DNA from: Demequina sp.
Lineage (GTDB): Bacteria > Actinomycetota > Actinomycetes > Actinomycetales > Demequinaceae
DNA: 64,000 nucleotides
Reading direction: 5' to 3'
NCBI GenBank assembly: GCA_030148645.1
Contig: JASBTB010000014.1
Span: forward strand, 1-64,000
The notes beneath the pieces were generated by a model. The model ran no database searches, was not told where the DNA came from, and was given only the letters and a program-made list of their open reading frames with translations. Below, one piece after another: positions 55,906 to 63,918 of the stretch. The position numbers were made by a program, and so were the translations under genes. Each line of letters begins with the position of its first letter. Within the stretch, counting starts at the first letter, position 1.

Positions 55906-56262
55906 ATGGCGGCGAAGGACGCGGTGGGACGATACGGGGAACGCGTGGTCGCGCAGCGGCTCACAACGCTCGGCTGGGAAGTGCTCGAACGCAACTGGCG
56001 ATGCGCCATCGGCGAACTCGACATCGTCGCGGTCGACCATGACTGCATCGTCGCGGTCGAGGTCAAGACCAGGCGCAGCGTGACCTACGGCTCTGCCCTC
56101 GAGGCGGTCACACCCGTCAAAGTCGCCCGGATCCGTAGGTTGCTCGCCGCGTGGTTGGCATCGCAAACTCGAACGTTCACCGAAATGCGCATCGACGTGG
56201 TCGGGGTCACGCTGCCCGCTGCCGGGGCCGCGCAGATTGAGCACGTGCGGGGCGCCGCATGA
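55906..56262 (+). CDS. yraN: YraN/UPF0102 endonuclease-like protein
   Basis: A 118-residue protein of the restriction-endonuclease-like fold. WRCAIGELDIVAVDHDCIVAVEVKTRR holds the E-x-D-x(n)-E-V-K core in pieces (GELDIV, VEVKTR). Its role is unsettled, probably in DNA processing with ComM. ATG 55906 is the start; comM overlaps its stop by ATGA. The 232 bases between DUF2469 and this gene hold nothing I can identify. Confidence 0.9.
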   Translation: MAAKDAVGRYGERVVAQRLTTLGWEVLERNWRCAIGELDIVAVDHDCIVAVEVKTRRSVTYGSALEAVTPVKVARIRRLLAAWLASQTRTFTEMRIDVVGVTLPAAGAAQIEHVRGAA

Positions 56263-57192
56263 TCGGCCGCACTCGGTCCGTGGCGCTGACCGGCGTGCGC
56301 GGCCACCTCATCGACGTGGAAGCACACCTCGCGGCATCGCTCCCGGCGTTCACCCTGGTGGGACTTCCCGATACCTCCCTTCACGAGGCACGCGACCGCG
56401 TCCGGGCCGCCGTGGCGTCGTCCAGTCTGGTGTGGCCGCAGCGGCGCATCACCGTCAACCTCTCGCCCGCTTCTTTACCCAAGTCGGGGTCGGTGACGGA
56501 CCTGGCGATCGCAGTGGCGGTGATGGCCGCCGCGGGAATGATCGCGCCAGCGTCCGCAGCGCGAGCGGTTCACCTGGGCGAACTTGGTCTCGACGGTCAG
56601 GTGCGCCCCGTGCGCGGCGTGCTGCCGTCCGTGGTGGCCGCCGTCGAGGCGGGTTGTCCCCAGGTCGTCGTTCCCCAGGCGAACGCCGACGAGGCGAGCC
56701 TGGTGCCCGGTGCGGCGGTCACCGCCGTGGATTCGCTCGCGCAACTCGCGGCCATGTACGGCAACGGCGATGCCCGTCCCACCGCCAGGGGCCCCGCCGC
56801 GATTCGACAGTCAGATGCGGCCGCCGAGCAGCCTGTAGCTGACATGGTGGATGTGCGCGGCCAGACGGAGCCCCGCTGGGCGCTAGAGGTGGCGGCTGCA
56901 GGAGGTCACCACCTGCTGATGGTCGGGCCGCCAGGGGCCGGGAAGACGATGCTTGCCTCGCGCCTGCCGGGGATCCTGCCCGACATGGATCCTGCCGACG
57001 CGCTGGCCGCGACCTCGATTCACTCCGTCGCCGGCACCCTGGATGCTTCGCAGGGATTGCTCACGCGCCCTCCGTTCGAGGCGCCCCACCACTCGGCCTC
57101 GTCTGCCGCAATCGTCGGGGGAGGTGCGCGGCTGGCCAGGCCGGGGGCCATATCGCGTGCGCACGGGGGCGTGCTGTTCCTCGATGATGCGG
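56259..57192 (+). pseudogene. comM: 5' part of comM (Mg chelatase-like AAA+), cut by the phage-like element
   Basis: About the first 311 codons of ComM, a helicase-like AAA+ protein for natural transformation and recombination (family length about 500). The N-terminal ChlI-type domain (FTLVGLPDTSLHEARDRVRA), Walker A (VGPPGAGKT) and FEAPHHSASSAAIVGGG are intact. Walker B starts as VLFLDDA, then the expected APEF is replaced by unrelated sequence from about 57190. The frame runs on by chance into the element and stops at 57395. The 3' half should lie beyond the window. Without Walker B the product is inactive. Confidence 0.88.
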
Positions 57193-57234
57193 GAAAGTTG
57201 ATATTACCTGTACGCAACGCTCCACAGTTCACGA

Positions 57235-57240
57235 TATACT
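57235..57240 (+). promoter_or_regulatory. Possible -10 of the capsid operon
   Basis: TATACT in an AT-rich patch after the junction, about 150 bases before the capsid gene. No good -35 is seen. Confidence 0.35.
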
Positions 57241-57391
57241 TGAACCAAGGACGAAGCCCAGAGGGCAAGTCACACACCGTCAGAGGCGGTGGACAGCCGG
57301 CCAGACCGGCATGTGCCAGCGGCACAGTTCACAGCAACCGGCCCGCGCTATCAGCGCAGTTGGCCACGCCACCCCCTCTGGAGGTACCGCC

Positions 57392-58468
57392 ATGACGCGC
57401 GGAATCATGTCTGCATCGGATGTCCCCTCGACCACAATCGACGGCGAAGACATCAACACCATCTGGGCCGAATTCCAGGCCACGCTTGACCTCGCGAACG
57501 AGCACCGTTCTGCGATCGCCGAGCTCTTCACCTACACGACCACACTCGAGTCCGACCTCGTCGCTCAGATGAGCACTGAGGATGACTTCGAGGAAGCCTC
57601 AGAATTCGGTGTCCCGACCTCGATCAACCAGAACTTCGAGAAGCTGCGTATCGGCTTCCCGCTGAGCTGGTTCGACAAGGCCACCCGCTTCACGTGGAAG
57701 TTCCTCAGGGACGCCACCTCCGAGCAAGTGCGCACAGTCCACTCCCAGGCGCTCGAGGCTGACAACCGCCTCGTGTTCCGTGGCGTGATGAACGCGCTCC
57801 TCGGTGGCGTCTCCCGCCAGAACGAGAAGGGGACTGCGGTCTACCCGCTGTGGAACGCGGACTCCGTTGTGCCGCCAGCCTTCGCGGGCAACACGTTCGC
57901 GGGAACGCACACCCACTACCTGACCACCAATTCCGCCAACATCGACGGCGAGGACATCAAGGACCTCATCACGCACATCACCCACCACGGCTACGGGACC
58001 AACCCTGGCGAGCGTGTGATTGTGCTTGCCAACCCTGCACAGACCGAGGACATTCGCGGCTTGCGCGTCGCGGATGGGTCGCCCTTCGACTTCATCACGT
58101 CTGACGGTGCCCCGGCGTACCTCACGACTGAGTCGTTGGTCGGTGAGCGTCCTCCGTCGACGTTTGAGGGGCTCAAGGTCATCGGCAGCTTCGGAGATGC
58201 GTGGGTGGTCGAGGACCACTTCGTGCCGTCTGGCTACGTGATCGCGCTCGCGACCGCTGGGCGCAACTCGCCCAGCAACCCCCTCGCATTCCGCGAGCAC
58301 ATTCGACCTGAGTACTCGGGCCTGCGCCAGATCCCTGGATCGAACGCGCAGTACCCGCTCGCCCAGGCCTACTACTCGCGGGGTTTCGGGGTCGGCGTAC
58401 GCCACCGTGGAGCCGCGGCGGTGATGCAGGTGACTGTGAGCACCACGTACACGGCTCCGACCATCTAG
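57392..58468 (+). CDS. HK97-fold major capsid-like protein
   Basis: A 358-residue protein. The first 60 residues are acidic and helical (TIDGEDINTIWAEFQATLDL). The middle has LEADNRLVFRGVMNALLGG and VIVLANPAQTEDIRGLRVAD, and the end has NAQYPLAQAYYSRGFGVGVR then HRGAAAVMQVTV, a pattern I know from actinobacterial prophage capsid proteins. It would form the shell. GGAGG (57380-57384) precedes ATG 57392 by seven bases. No scaffold or protease gene is next to it. The capsid assignment rests on pattern recall and context. Confidence 0.68.
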   Translation: MTRGIMSASDVPSTTIDGEDINTIWAEFQATLDLANEHRSAIAELFTYTTTLESDLVAQMSTEDDFEEASEFGVPTSINQNFEKLRIGFPLSWFDKATRFTWKFLRDATSEQVRTVHSQALEADNRLVFRGVMNALLGGVSRQNEKGTAVYPLWNADSVVPPAFAGNTFAGTHTHYLTTNSANIDGEDIKDLITHITHHGYGTNPGERVIVLANPAQTEDIRGLRVADGSPFDFITSDGAPAYLTTESLVGERPPSTFEGLKVIGSFGDAWVVEDHFVPSGYVIALATAGRNSPSNPLAFREHIRPEYSGLRQIPGSNAQYPLAQAYYSRGFGVGVRHRGAAAVMQVTVSTTYTAPTI

Positions 58469-58559
58469 GACTCCGAGGGCGCCGAGCTTTGGTTGGGGTT
58501 CGGCGCCCTCGGTACATCTCAAACCAACCACCCAACCACCAACCAAGGAGAGTTCCATC

Positions 58560-59066
58560 ATGAGTGCAAGCCAGCAAGCAGATCAGGTATTAGCCGCAAT
58601 GGGCCACGCCCAGCGCCTCGCATGGGTCAACGCGATCCTCCACGAGGACGAGCGGATCAGTGAGGCCATCCTCAACTCATCCCGCGGTCAGGGAGTGGAC
58701 CCGCACGAAGTGACAGGACGTGCAGACCTCGTAGAGCTCGTGGTCGTGCGCGCCTTCGAGCCGACCATCGACCCAGAATCCGGGGCGGTCATTCCTGGAC
58801 CCACTGCCCACATGACCGACATGGTCACACCGGTCGATCAGGTCGTCATCCAGCCCATCGGGTGGTGCTTCAACCACTCAGTCTTTGACGCACTTCTCGC
58901 TGAAGACATCGAGGATGCCGAGTTTCAGCTGGTTCCGATCAAGACGCTCTGGGTGCCCTCGGGTGCAATCCTCGTGCAGTTCAGCCTGTGCCACTCCTGC
59001 GCTGATCGTCTTGAGGCTCAGTACGGCACGCTCGACTGGAGGCCGATCGGTCATGGCACGGTGTGA
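58560..59066 (+). CDS. Unknown Cys/His-containing protein in the capsid operon
   Basis: A 168-residue protein. I recognise no family. IGWCFNHSVFDALL and QFSLCHSCADRLEAQYG give a C-x2-H...C-x2-C set that could bind zinc. AAGGAGAG precedes ATG 58560. It overlaps the next gene by 14 bases. Position between a capsid-like and a terminase-small-like gene suggests a packaging or head role, such as head completion or a capsid-size factor; this is inference only. Confidence 0.6.
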   Translation: MSASQQADQVLAAMGHAQRLAWVNAILHEDERISEAILNSSRGQGVDPHEVTGRADLVELVVVRAFEPTIDPESGAVIPGPTAHMTDMVTPVDQVVIQPIGWCFNHSVFDALLAEDIEDAEFQLVPIKTLWVPSGAILVQFSLCHSCADRLEAQYGTLDWRPIGHGTV

Positions 59067-59703
59067 GGAAACCGTATCGACACCGAACAGTCCCAACTTT
59101 GGGAAGCAGTGTCAACGACTCGCCATGCATGGAACGCAAAGGTGCTTCGTCCACAGTGACCGCACCAACCTGCCCGCGAAAGTAGAAATCGGCCGGATCG
59201 ATCGACCGCGGGTTCAGTGCTCCGCGACCAAGCGCAGCGGGGAGCGGTGTCGAAACTACGCGATTCATGGCTCGACCGTCTGCACGCGTCACGGAGGGAA
59301 TCTTCCCGGCGTGAAGAACGCGGCGAGGCAACGGCTGCTCAATCTGGTGAGTCCAGCACTCGCAGAGCTTCAACGCATCATCGACAGCTCTACGACATCT
59401 GATGCGGATCGGCTCAAGGCGATTCAGTTGGTGCTGGACCGCACGGGTTACCACGCACGGACTGAGCTCACGATTGATGCAGAACTCAAGCCGTGGGAGG
59501 CCCTGACTGGCGGTGAGATCGTTCGGGACCTTCCCGACGACCCGAACCTGCCAATCATTGATGCAGAGGTGGTTTATGACGACGACGAGCCCGAGGACGA
59601 TGGCACGCCTCGCGCGATCGAACAACTAGCCGACGTCTTGCCGATCTCGGCAGGGCCGAAGCGGTCCAAGTCGTCAGCTCAACCGCCGCTCCACCTGAGG
59701 TAG
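59053..59703 (+). CDS. Terminase small subunit-like protein with two HG-type zinc modules
   Basis: A 216-residue protein. It has two copies of the pattern G-x2-C-x3-A-x-HG-x3-C-x2-H: GKQCQRLAMHGTQRCFVH and GERCRNYAIHGSTVCTRH, the second followed by GGNLPGVKNAARQR. The HGG-P motif and following helices (LLNLVSPALAELQRIIDSS) are typical of actinophage small terminase subunits, which pick the packaging site on DNA. The C-terminal third is acidic. A large terminase is not encoded nearby, so a helper phage could supply it. ATG 59053 overlaps the preceding gene. Confidence 0.65.
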   Translation: MARCEETVSTPNSPNFGKQCQRLAMHGTQRCFVHSDRTNLPAKVEIGRIDRPRVQCSATKRSGERCRNYAIHGSTVCTRHGGNLPGVKNAARQRLLNLVSPALAELQRIIDSSTTSDADRLKAIQLVLDRTGYHARTELTIDAELKPWEALTGGEIVRDLPDDPNLPIIDAEVVYDDDEPEDDGTPRAIEQLADVLPISAGPKRSKSSAQPPLHLR

Positions 59704-59706
59704 CTA

Positions 59707-59744
59707 GCGACGCTGACGGGGACCGCCGGCCCCGTCAGCGTCGC
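59707..59744. terminator. 15-bp terminator after the capsid operon
   Basis: GCGACGCTGACGGGG (59707-59721) pairs perfectly with CCCCGTCAGCGTCGC (59730-59744) around an eight-base loop, followed by GCAGTTCTCTTTA. It separates the capsid operon from the regulator. Confidence 0.8.
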
Positions 59745-59748
59745 GCAG

Positions 59749-59794
59749 TTCTCTTTACACATTCTGTAGAGAATCTTGAACATCACGCTATAAT
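59749..59794 (+). promoter_or_regulatory. Promoter and operator-like dyad of the replication operon
   Basis: TATAAT (59789-59794) is a perfect -10. Upstream, TTCTCTTTACA...TGTAGAGAA (59749-59773) is an imperfect inverted repeat that could bind the Cro-like regulator. No perfect -35 lies at 17 bases, so activation may be needed. The AT-rich base content here stands out from the host DNA. Confidence 0.6.
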
Positions 59795-59819
59795 TTTCAT
59801 GTAAGTCAAATCACTCCCG

Positions 59820-59891
59820 CTCCCTGTGGGACCTAAGAGAAAGCAACCCGCCAGAATCAACCCCGACAGCGACCGGGGTCCCGCAAGGGAG
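59820..59891 (+). other. Structured leader RNA of the regulator gene
   Basis: CTCCCT (59820-59825) can pair with AGGGAG (59886-59891) and GGGACC (59828-59833) with GGTCCC (59877-59882). A competing hairpin CCCC (59861-59864)/GGGG (59875-59878) uses two of the same bases. The leader is about 190 bases, long for a small regulator gene. I see no supported gene between 59704 and 59994. Confidence 0.45.
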
Positions 59892-59994
59892 AATGACCGC
59901 TCTTCGCAACGACAGGTTCGCGTTCGATGGACATCAGATGCCGGAGGCTCTTTGAGCCCCCACAGAGGCACGGCGGTGTCTGGAGAACCATCCA

Positions 59995-60276
59995 ATGTCG
60001 CGAACCCAGGCGCCAAGGCGCCCAAACAAGTACGGTGTCCAGCCGCTCCGTAAGGAACTAGCACGCCAGCGCTGGACTGTTGCCGCTGCCGCTCGACAGT
60101 TGGGCGTCGAGTATCCGCAGCTCTACAACACGGTCATCGGCCGCATCACGCCCACGATCCACCTCCGCAACGCGCTACCCACGCTGCTCGATGTGCCGCT
60201 GGAGAAGCTCTTCACGGTCGAGGCGCTCAAGGCCAGGCCACGGACGCAACGCGCTCGCCGTAAGGCTGGTGAGTGA
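59995..60276 (+). CDS. Cro/Xre-like helix-turn-helix regulator
   Basis: A 93-residue protein. VAAAARQLGVEYPQLYNTVI (about 30-49) is a helix-turn-helix and the rest is basic, with no ligand-binding domain. It probably controls the switch between dormancy and excision or replication of the element. GGAGAA precedes ATG 59995. It is the first gene of the replication operon; the tiny ORF overlaps its end. Confidence 0.7.
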   Translation: MSRTQAPRRPNKYGVQPLRKELARQRWTVAAAARQLGVEYPQLYNTVIGRITPTIHLRNALPTLLDVPLEKLFTVEALKARPRTQRARRKAGE

Positions 60277-60424
60277 CGTGGCAAACACCGAGCAACCCGA
60301 GTGGTTGCGAGAGATGTACCGCGAGGCGGCACGAGAGGCGACCAAGGGCGTCGTTGTGCCTGACTCCGTCATCGACCGCGCATTCGCTTTCGTACGAGCA
60401 ACGGAGGCGCGCTGTGACGACTAG
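60269..60424 (+). CDS. Tiny ORF between regulator and primase
   Basis: A 51-residue protein (EQPEWLREMYREAAREATKG), helical and acidic. GTG 60269 overlaps the regulator stop by eight bases, and its TAG stop (60422-60424) overlaps the primase start. This tight packing suggests translational coupling. No domain is recognised; it could be a small regulator or primase partner. Confidence 0.5.
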   Translation: MSDVANTEQPEWLREMYREAAREATKGVVVPDSVIDRAFAFVRATEARCDD

Positions 60425-62384
60425 CGAAAATGACGAGGCCCCCCGCACCGCGGAGGGCCTCACCAAGGGTGAACAAGCAGATTCAGACGTTTTCGATTAT
60501 GCACTGGAAATCGCCGTTGCGCGTGGCTGGAAATTGTTTCCTTGCCACTCGATTACGCGCGGCGAGTGCACGTGCTCGAAGGGTGCGGATTGCCCCCATG
60601 CTGGCAAGCACCCGCGGACACTCAACGGCGTGAAGGACGCGTCGGCCGATCAAGAGACCATCGCGATGTGGCGCGAGATCTACCCGGATGCCAACTGGGC
60701 TCTCGCGTGTGGTGCTGGTTCTGGGGTGATGGTCGTTGACGTTGACCGTCGTGGCGGCATCGACGGCTTCGACTCGCTCGACTTGCTTGCACTTGAGCGC
60801 GGGGGGCTGGAAGCACTCACGGGCGGTGGTGGACTGCACGTCTTCGTGGCGTATGAGGCAGGGTTCAAGAACCACAATCCCCTGCTGCCGGGCATCGACT
60901 TCAAGACAGACGGTGGCTACGTCATCCTGCCGCCGAGTCGTCACAAGAGCGGAAGCTCGTACCAGTGGCACACCCTCAATGAGCCAGTGTCCGTCTCTCC
61001 TGAGCTGCGCGGCTATCTCACACGGCCCAAGGAGCCGGCACTGTCGCGTCAAGGTGCGTCGCTCATGGACCCCGTCCCTGAGGGCGGCCGCAATGACGCC
61101 CTGATACGGAATCTCGGCATCTGGCGTCGAAAGCTCGATGATGACAGGCCAGCGGTAGAGCACCTTGCGTGGGGCTGGGGGAGAAGCGTCGGCCTGGATG
61201 ACCAGGAGATCGCTCGGACCATCGAAAGTGCCTGGCGCTTGCCTCACGTCGACCTGGCGATCTCGTGGCCTCTGGCGAGCCCTGAGGAAGTCGATCAGTT
61301 CGAGCGCATGGTTGGGGAGCGGCTGATAAGGCACCGCGTCGAACGCGAGGCGAAGCAGCGCTTCGAGATTGAGTCACGCCCTGAGGCTCCTGGCTTCGAC
61401 GTGGCAACGCTCGGTGAGGTGCTGGCTCGCGCTGATGAGTCAGCCTGGCGGATTGATCGGCTCATGCCGGCGGACGCCAGCACGCTCGTCGTCGCCCAGC
61501 ACAAGACAGGCAAGACGACGCTCATGCTCAACCTGGTGAGGTCACTTCTCACGGGGTCTGCATTCCTCGGTGAACTAGACGTTGACCCGGTGGAGCAGAA
61601 GGTGGCCATGCTCAATCACGAGGTGTCCGGTGGCCAGATCGCACAGTGGGCAGACGAGGCCGGCGTCCCTCATGACCGATTCCTGCTGGTCAACCTGAGA
61701 GACAGGCGCAACCCGTTCGCTCACGCTGACGATCGGGCAGCGCTCGCGGCTCACCTCCGTGACGCCGGTGTCGAGACGCTCATCGTGGACCCGTTCGGTC
61801 GTGCCTTCAGCGGTCAGAACCAGGACAGCGCGTCAGAGGTTGGCGCCTGGCTTGCGACGCTGGACGAGTTCGCTCGTGCTGACGTGGGCGCTCGTGACGT
61901 GATCCTGACCGCTCACGCTGGCTGGGAGGGGGAGCGCACTCGTGGCTCCACTGCCCTCAATGACTGGCCTGACGCGATCTGGACCATGACGAAGAACGAG
62001 CGCTCAGGGGAGCGCCACTTCAAGGCTGACGGTCGTGACGTGAGTCTCGACAAGTCTCCCCTTGAGTGGCACGAGGGACGGCAGCTGAAACTGCTTGACG
62101 CTGATGCTCGCCGCTCTCAAGCGGTGTTCGTGACGCAGACCCGCATGCAGCAAGAGATTCTTGCGGTCGTCAAGGAGTCGCCTGGCTGCTCTCGAAGGGG
62201 GATTGAGAAGTGCGTGGGTGGTAACTCTGCCCAACTCCGCCAGGCTATCGACTCCCTCGTGAAGCTCGGATGGATAGAAGACAAGGGCACGAAGGCTGGC
62301 TCTCAGTTCTTCGCTGTCGATCGTCCCACCGGATCAGAGGGAATCACTACCCCTACTGACCCTCCAAAGATGATGTACGGCTGA
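60414..62384 (+). CDS. Prim-Pol primase/RecA-like helicase replication protein
   Basis: A 656-residue protein. The N-terminal Prim-Pol domain has VMVVDVDRRGG (Asp109, Asp111) and GGGGLHVFVAY (His142), then GGYVILPPSRHKSG. The C-terminal RecA-like ATPase has VVAQHKTGKTTLML (about 357-370) and ETLIVDPFGRAF. A winged helix (GCSRRGIEKCVGGNSAQLRQ) closes the protein and could bind the iterons directly downstream. GTG 60414 has GGAGG six bases ahead. It resembles replication proteins of actinobacterial satellites and phages. Confidence 0.85.
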   Translation: MTTSENDEAPRTAEGLTKGEQADSDVFDYALEIAVARGWKLFPCHSITRGECTCSKGADCPHAGKHPRTLNGVKDASADQETIAMWREIYPDANWALACGAGSGVMVVDVDRRGGIDGFDSLDLLALERGGLEALTGGGGLHVFVAYEAGFKNHNPLLPGIDFKTDGGYVILPPSRHKSGSSYQWHTLNEPVSVSPELRGYLTRPKEPALSRQGASLMDPVPEGGRNDALIRNLGIWRRKLDDDRPAVEHLAWGWGRSVGLDDQEIARTIESAWRLPHVDLAISWPLASPEEVDQFERMVGERLIRHRVEREAKQRFEIESRPEAPGFDVATLGEVLARADESAWRIDRLMPADASTLVVAQHKTGKTTLMLNLVRSLLTGSAFLGELDVDPVEQKVAMLNHEVSGGQIAQWADEAGVPHDRFLLVNLRDRRNPFAHADDRAALAAHLRDAGVETLIVDPFGRAFSGQNQDSASEVGAWLATLDEFARADVGARDVILTAHAGWEGERTRGSTALNDWPDAIWTMTKNERSGERHFKADGRDVSLDKSPLEWHEGRQLKLLDADARRSQAVFVTQTRMQQEILAVVKESPGCSRRGIEKCVGGNSAQLRQAIDSLVKLGWIEDKGTKAGSQFFAVDRPTGSEGITTPTDPPKMMYG

Positions 62385-62386
62385 GT

Positions 62387-62497
62387 GCGTCCACCGCGTC
62401 CAAGGTGCGTCCAGGAGCCTTGGACGCAGGCTGCACGAAAGCGCGTCCACTGCGTCCACCCCCTTTAGGGGGGACGCAGGGACGCAGCGTGGGACGC
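62387..62497. repeat. Iteron cluster: nine GCGTCC repeats, candidate replication origin
   Basis: GCGTCC lies on the plus strand at 62387, 62396, 62407, 62443 and 62452, and inverted (GGACGC) at 62422, 62472, 62480 and 62492. Two pairs are spaced nine bases. The repeats flank CCCCCTTTAGGGGG, making a near-symmetrical dyad at about 62443-62485. It starts two bases after the primase stop. Confidence 0.75.
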
Positions 62498-62800
62498 ACT
62501 TGGCTTGGTGGCGGGGGTTGGGGGTGTGACTGGTGGGGACCTGGGAGGGGGTGTGAGCGTGGTCGGCTGGCTGGGGGTGACCTGCAGGGGTCAACGGGAC
62601 CTGCACGCATCCGCAGGTCGGCTCCGTTTCGCTGGCACACATCCAGGAGCCGCACGGTCTCCTGTGGGCTCACGGGAGGCTTCCAGAGGCTAGTTACCAG
62701 GGCCTGAGCGTTTCGTGAGTCCTGTGGAGCCCGTATGGCTCCGCAGCTACTCCTAGAGGATCGGTGTCATAACGGCCGAAATCGCGACACTGTTGATCGC
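62498..62800 (+). other. Intergenic region with G-rich tract and small hairpin
   Basis: No gene is supported. G-runs of three to five fill 62511-62555 on the plus strand and could form a G-quadruplex. GACCTGC (62598-62604) pairs with GCAGGTC (62613-62619) in a 7-bp hairpin; a further GACCTGC is at 62579-62585. The promoter of the recombinase must lie here. Confidence 0.5.
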
Positions 62801-63469
62801 ATGGAAGCGGTGATCTACCTGCGGGTATCAACACAGGGCCAAGCGGTCGATGGGTACGGCCTTGACGTCCAAGAGCAGGCATGTAGGGCATACAGCGAGT
62901 CGAGCGGGTTCAGCGTCGCCGAGGTGTTCAGGGACGAGGCGGTATCTGGCACGCTGCCTGCCCATGAGCGGCCTGGTCTGATGGATGCGCTCGGCATGTT
63001 GAAGGACGGGGACGCAGACGTGCTGATCGTTGCCCGCCTGGACCGGCTCGCGCGCCAGCTCACCACGCAGGAGGTCATCCTCGCCGAGGTGTGGAAGGAC
63101 GGTGCAGAGGTCCACACTGCTGAAAGCGGGAAGGTCTTCAGGGACGACCCAGACGACCCGATGCGAACTGCCATGCGCCAGATGGCCGGCGTCTTCGCCG
63201 AGTTGGACCGTGCCATGACGGTCAAGCGCCTGCGTGACGGTAGGCGCGCGAAGGAGGCAAAGGGTGGGAAGGCAAATGGAAGCTACCCGTATGGCTTCGC
63301 CAAGGAGGGACCGATCCCTGCTGAGCTGGAGGTCATGCGCGACGCCGCTGCCCAGAAACGTAAGGGACGCTCCTGGGAAGCGATCGCCGCAGACCTCAAC
63401 GCGCGTCAGATCACGCAGCGCAACGGGAAGCCGTGGACGCGGCAGAACCTCGCGAGGGTGATGAGGTAG
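62801..63469 (+). CDS. Short serine recombinase
   Basis: A 222-residue protein. The catalytic domain has Ser10 in IYLRVSTQGQ and LIVARLDRLARQLTTQ. The C-terminal part is a short recombinase domain (GRSWEAIAADLNARQITQRN, then GKPWTRQNLARV). It lacks the zinc ribbon and coiled coil of large serine integrases (over 400 residues). It may be the integrase of this element or a resolvase/invertase. ATG 62801 has no strong ribosome-binding site; the frame opens further upstream. It converges with the last gene (three bases apart). Confidence 0.8.
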   Translation: MEAVIYLRVSTQGQAVDGYGLDVQEQACRAYSESSGFSVAEVFRDEAVSGTLPAHERPGLMDALGMLKDGDADVLIVARLDRLARQLTTQEVILAEVWKDGAEVHTAESGKVFRDDPDDPMRTAMRQMAGVFAELDRAMTVKRLRDGRRAKEAKGGKANGSYPYGFAKEGPIPAELEVMRDAAAQKRKGRSWEAIAADLNARQITQRNGKPWTRQNLARVMR

Positions 63470-63471
63470 TG

Positions 63472-63918
63472 CTAGACGGCGTCTGGGCGGATGTCCATCC
63501 CGCCTGCCTCCGCCTGAGTGAGGGAACCCGATCCGAGTTCGTTGCCCTCTGAGTCCTCGAAGACCCAACGAACCACGTGCGGTTCCTCGATGAGGGTGGC
63601 CATGTCTGCGACCATCCGGCCAGGAGCATTGGCGCGCAGGCGATCATCGAACGCCTGGTTGACCATACGAGGGTTGCCCCCGTCGATGCGGTTGTAGTCC
63701 CACCAGTCCAGCGTCTTGCGGAGTGCTGCGACCTGCTCCGGTGCGGGGTTGTCGAAGTCATCGTTGGCGAGCTTCAGCGCCAGCCGGCGGAGCCTCTCGG
63801 CGCTCGCGACCTGGAGTTCACCCGCTGGCGTGAAGTGGTGGGCACCGTTGAGGTGTGGCTGCATTGGCGCCTGTCGCATCTGGCCGTTGGCTGGTGCGTT
63901 GATGTCGTTCTCTTCCAT
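63472..63918 (-). CDS. Unknown element-encoded protein
   Basis: A 148-residue soluble protein. I recognise no family. The N-terminal 25 residues are polar and probably disordered; ASAERLRRLALKLANDDFDN is helical and the end (EPHVVRWVFEDSEGNELGSG) suggests a beta-hairpin. AGGAGG precedes ATG 63918 by five bases, so expression is well supported. It is transcribed against the rest of the element. The 82 bases after it show no gene. Confidence 0.6.
   Translation of the reverse strand: MEENDINAPANGQMRQAPMQPHLNGAHHFTPAGELQVASAERLRRLALKLANDDFDNPAPEQVAALRKTLDWWDYNRIDGGNPRMVNQAFDDRLRANAPGRMVADMATLIEEPHVVRWVFEDSEGNELGSGSLTQAEAGGMDIRPDAV

Noticed and set aside
59827-60053. 75-codon frame in the leader of the element's regulator
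   Set aside because: No ribosome-binding site, overlaps the regulator gene start, and the region looks like structured RNA.
60414-62384. Plasmid replication gene suggesting a plasmid
   Set aside because: The gene is joined to a split comM and capsid genes, so an integrated element is the simpler reading.
62387-62497. CRISPR-like array
   Set aside because: Repeats are six bases, in both directions, with irregular spacing and no cas genes.
62334-62673. Short frames over the iterons on the minus strand
   Set aside because: Composition follows the repeats and G-runs; no start signals.
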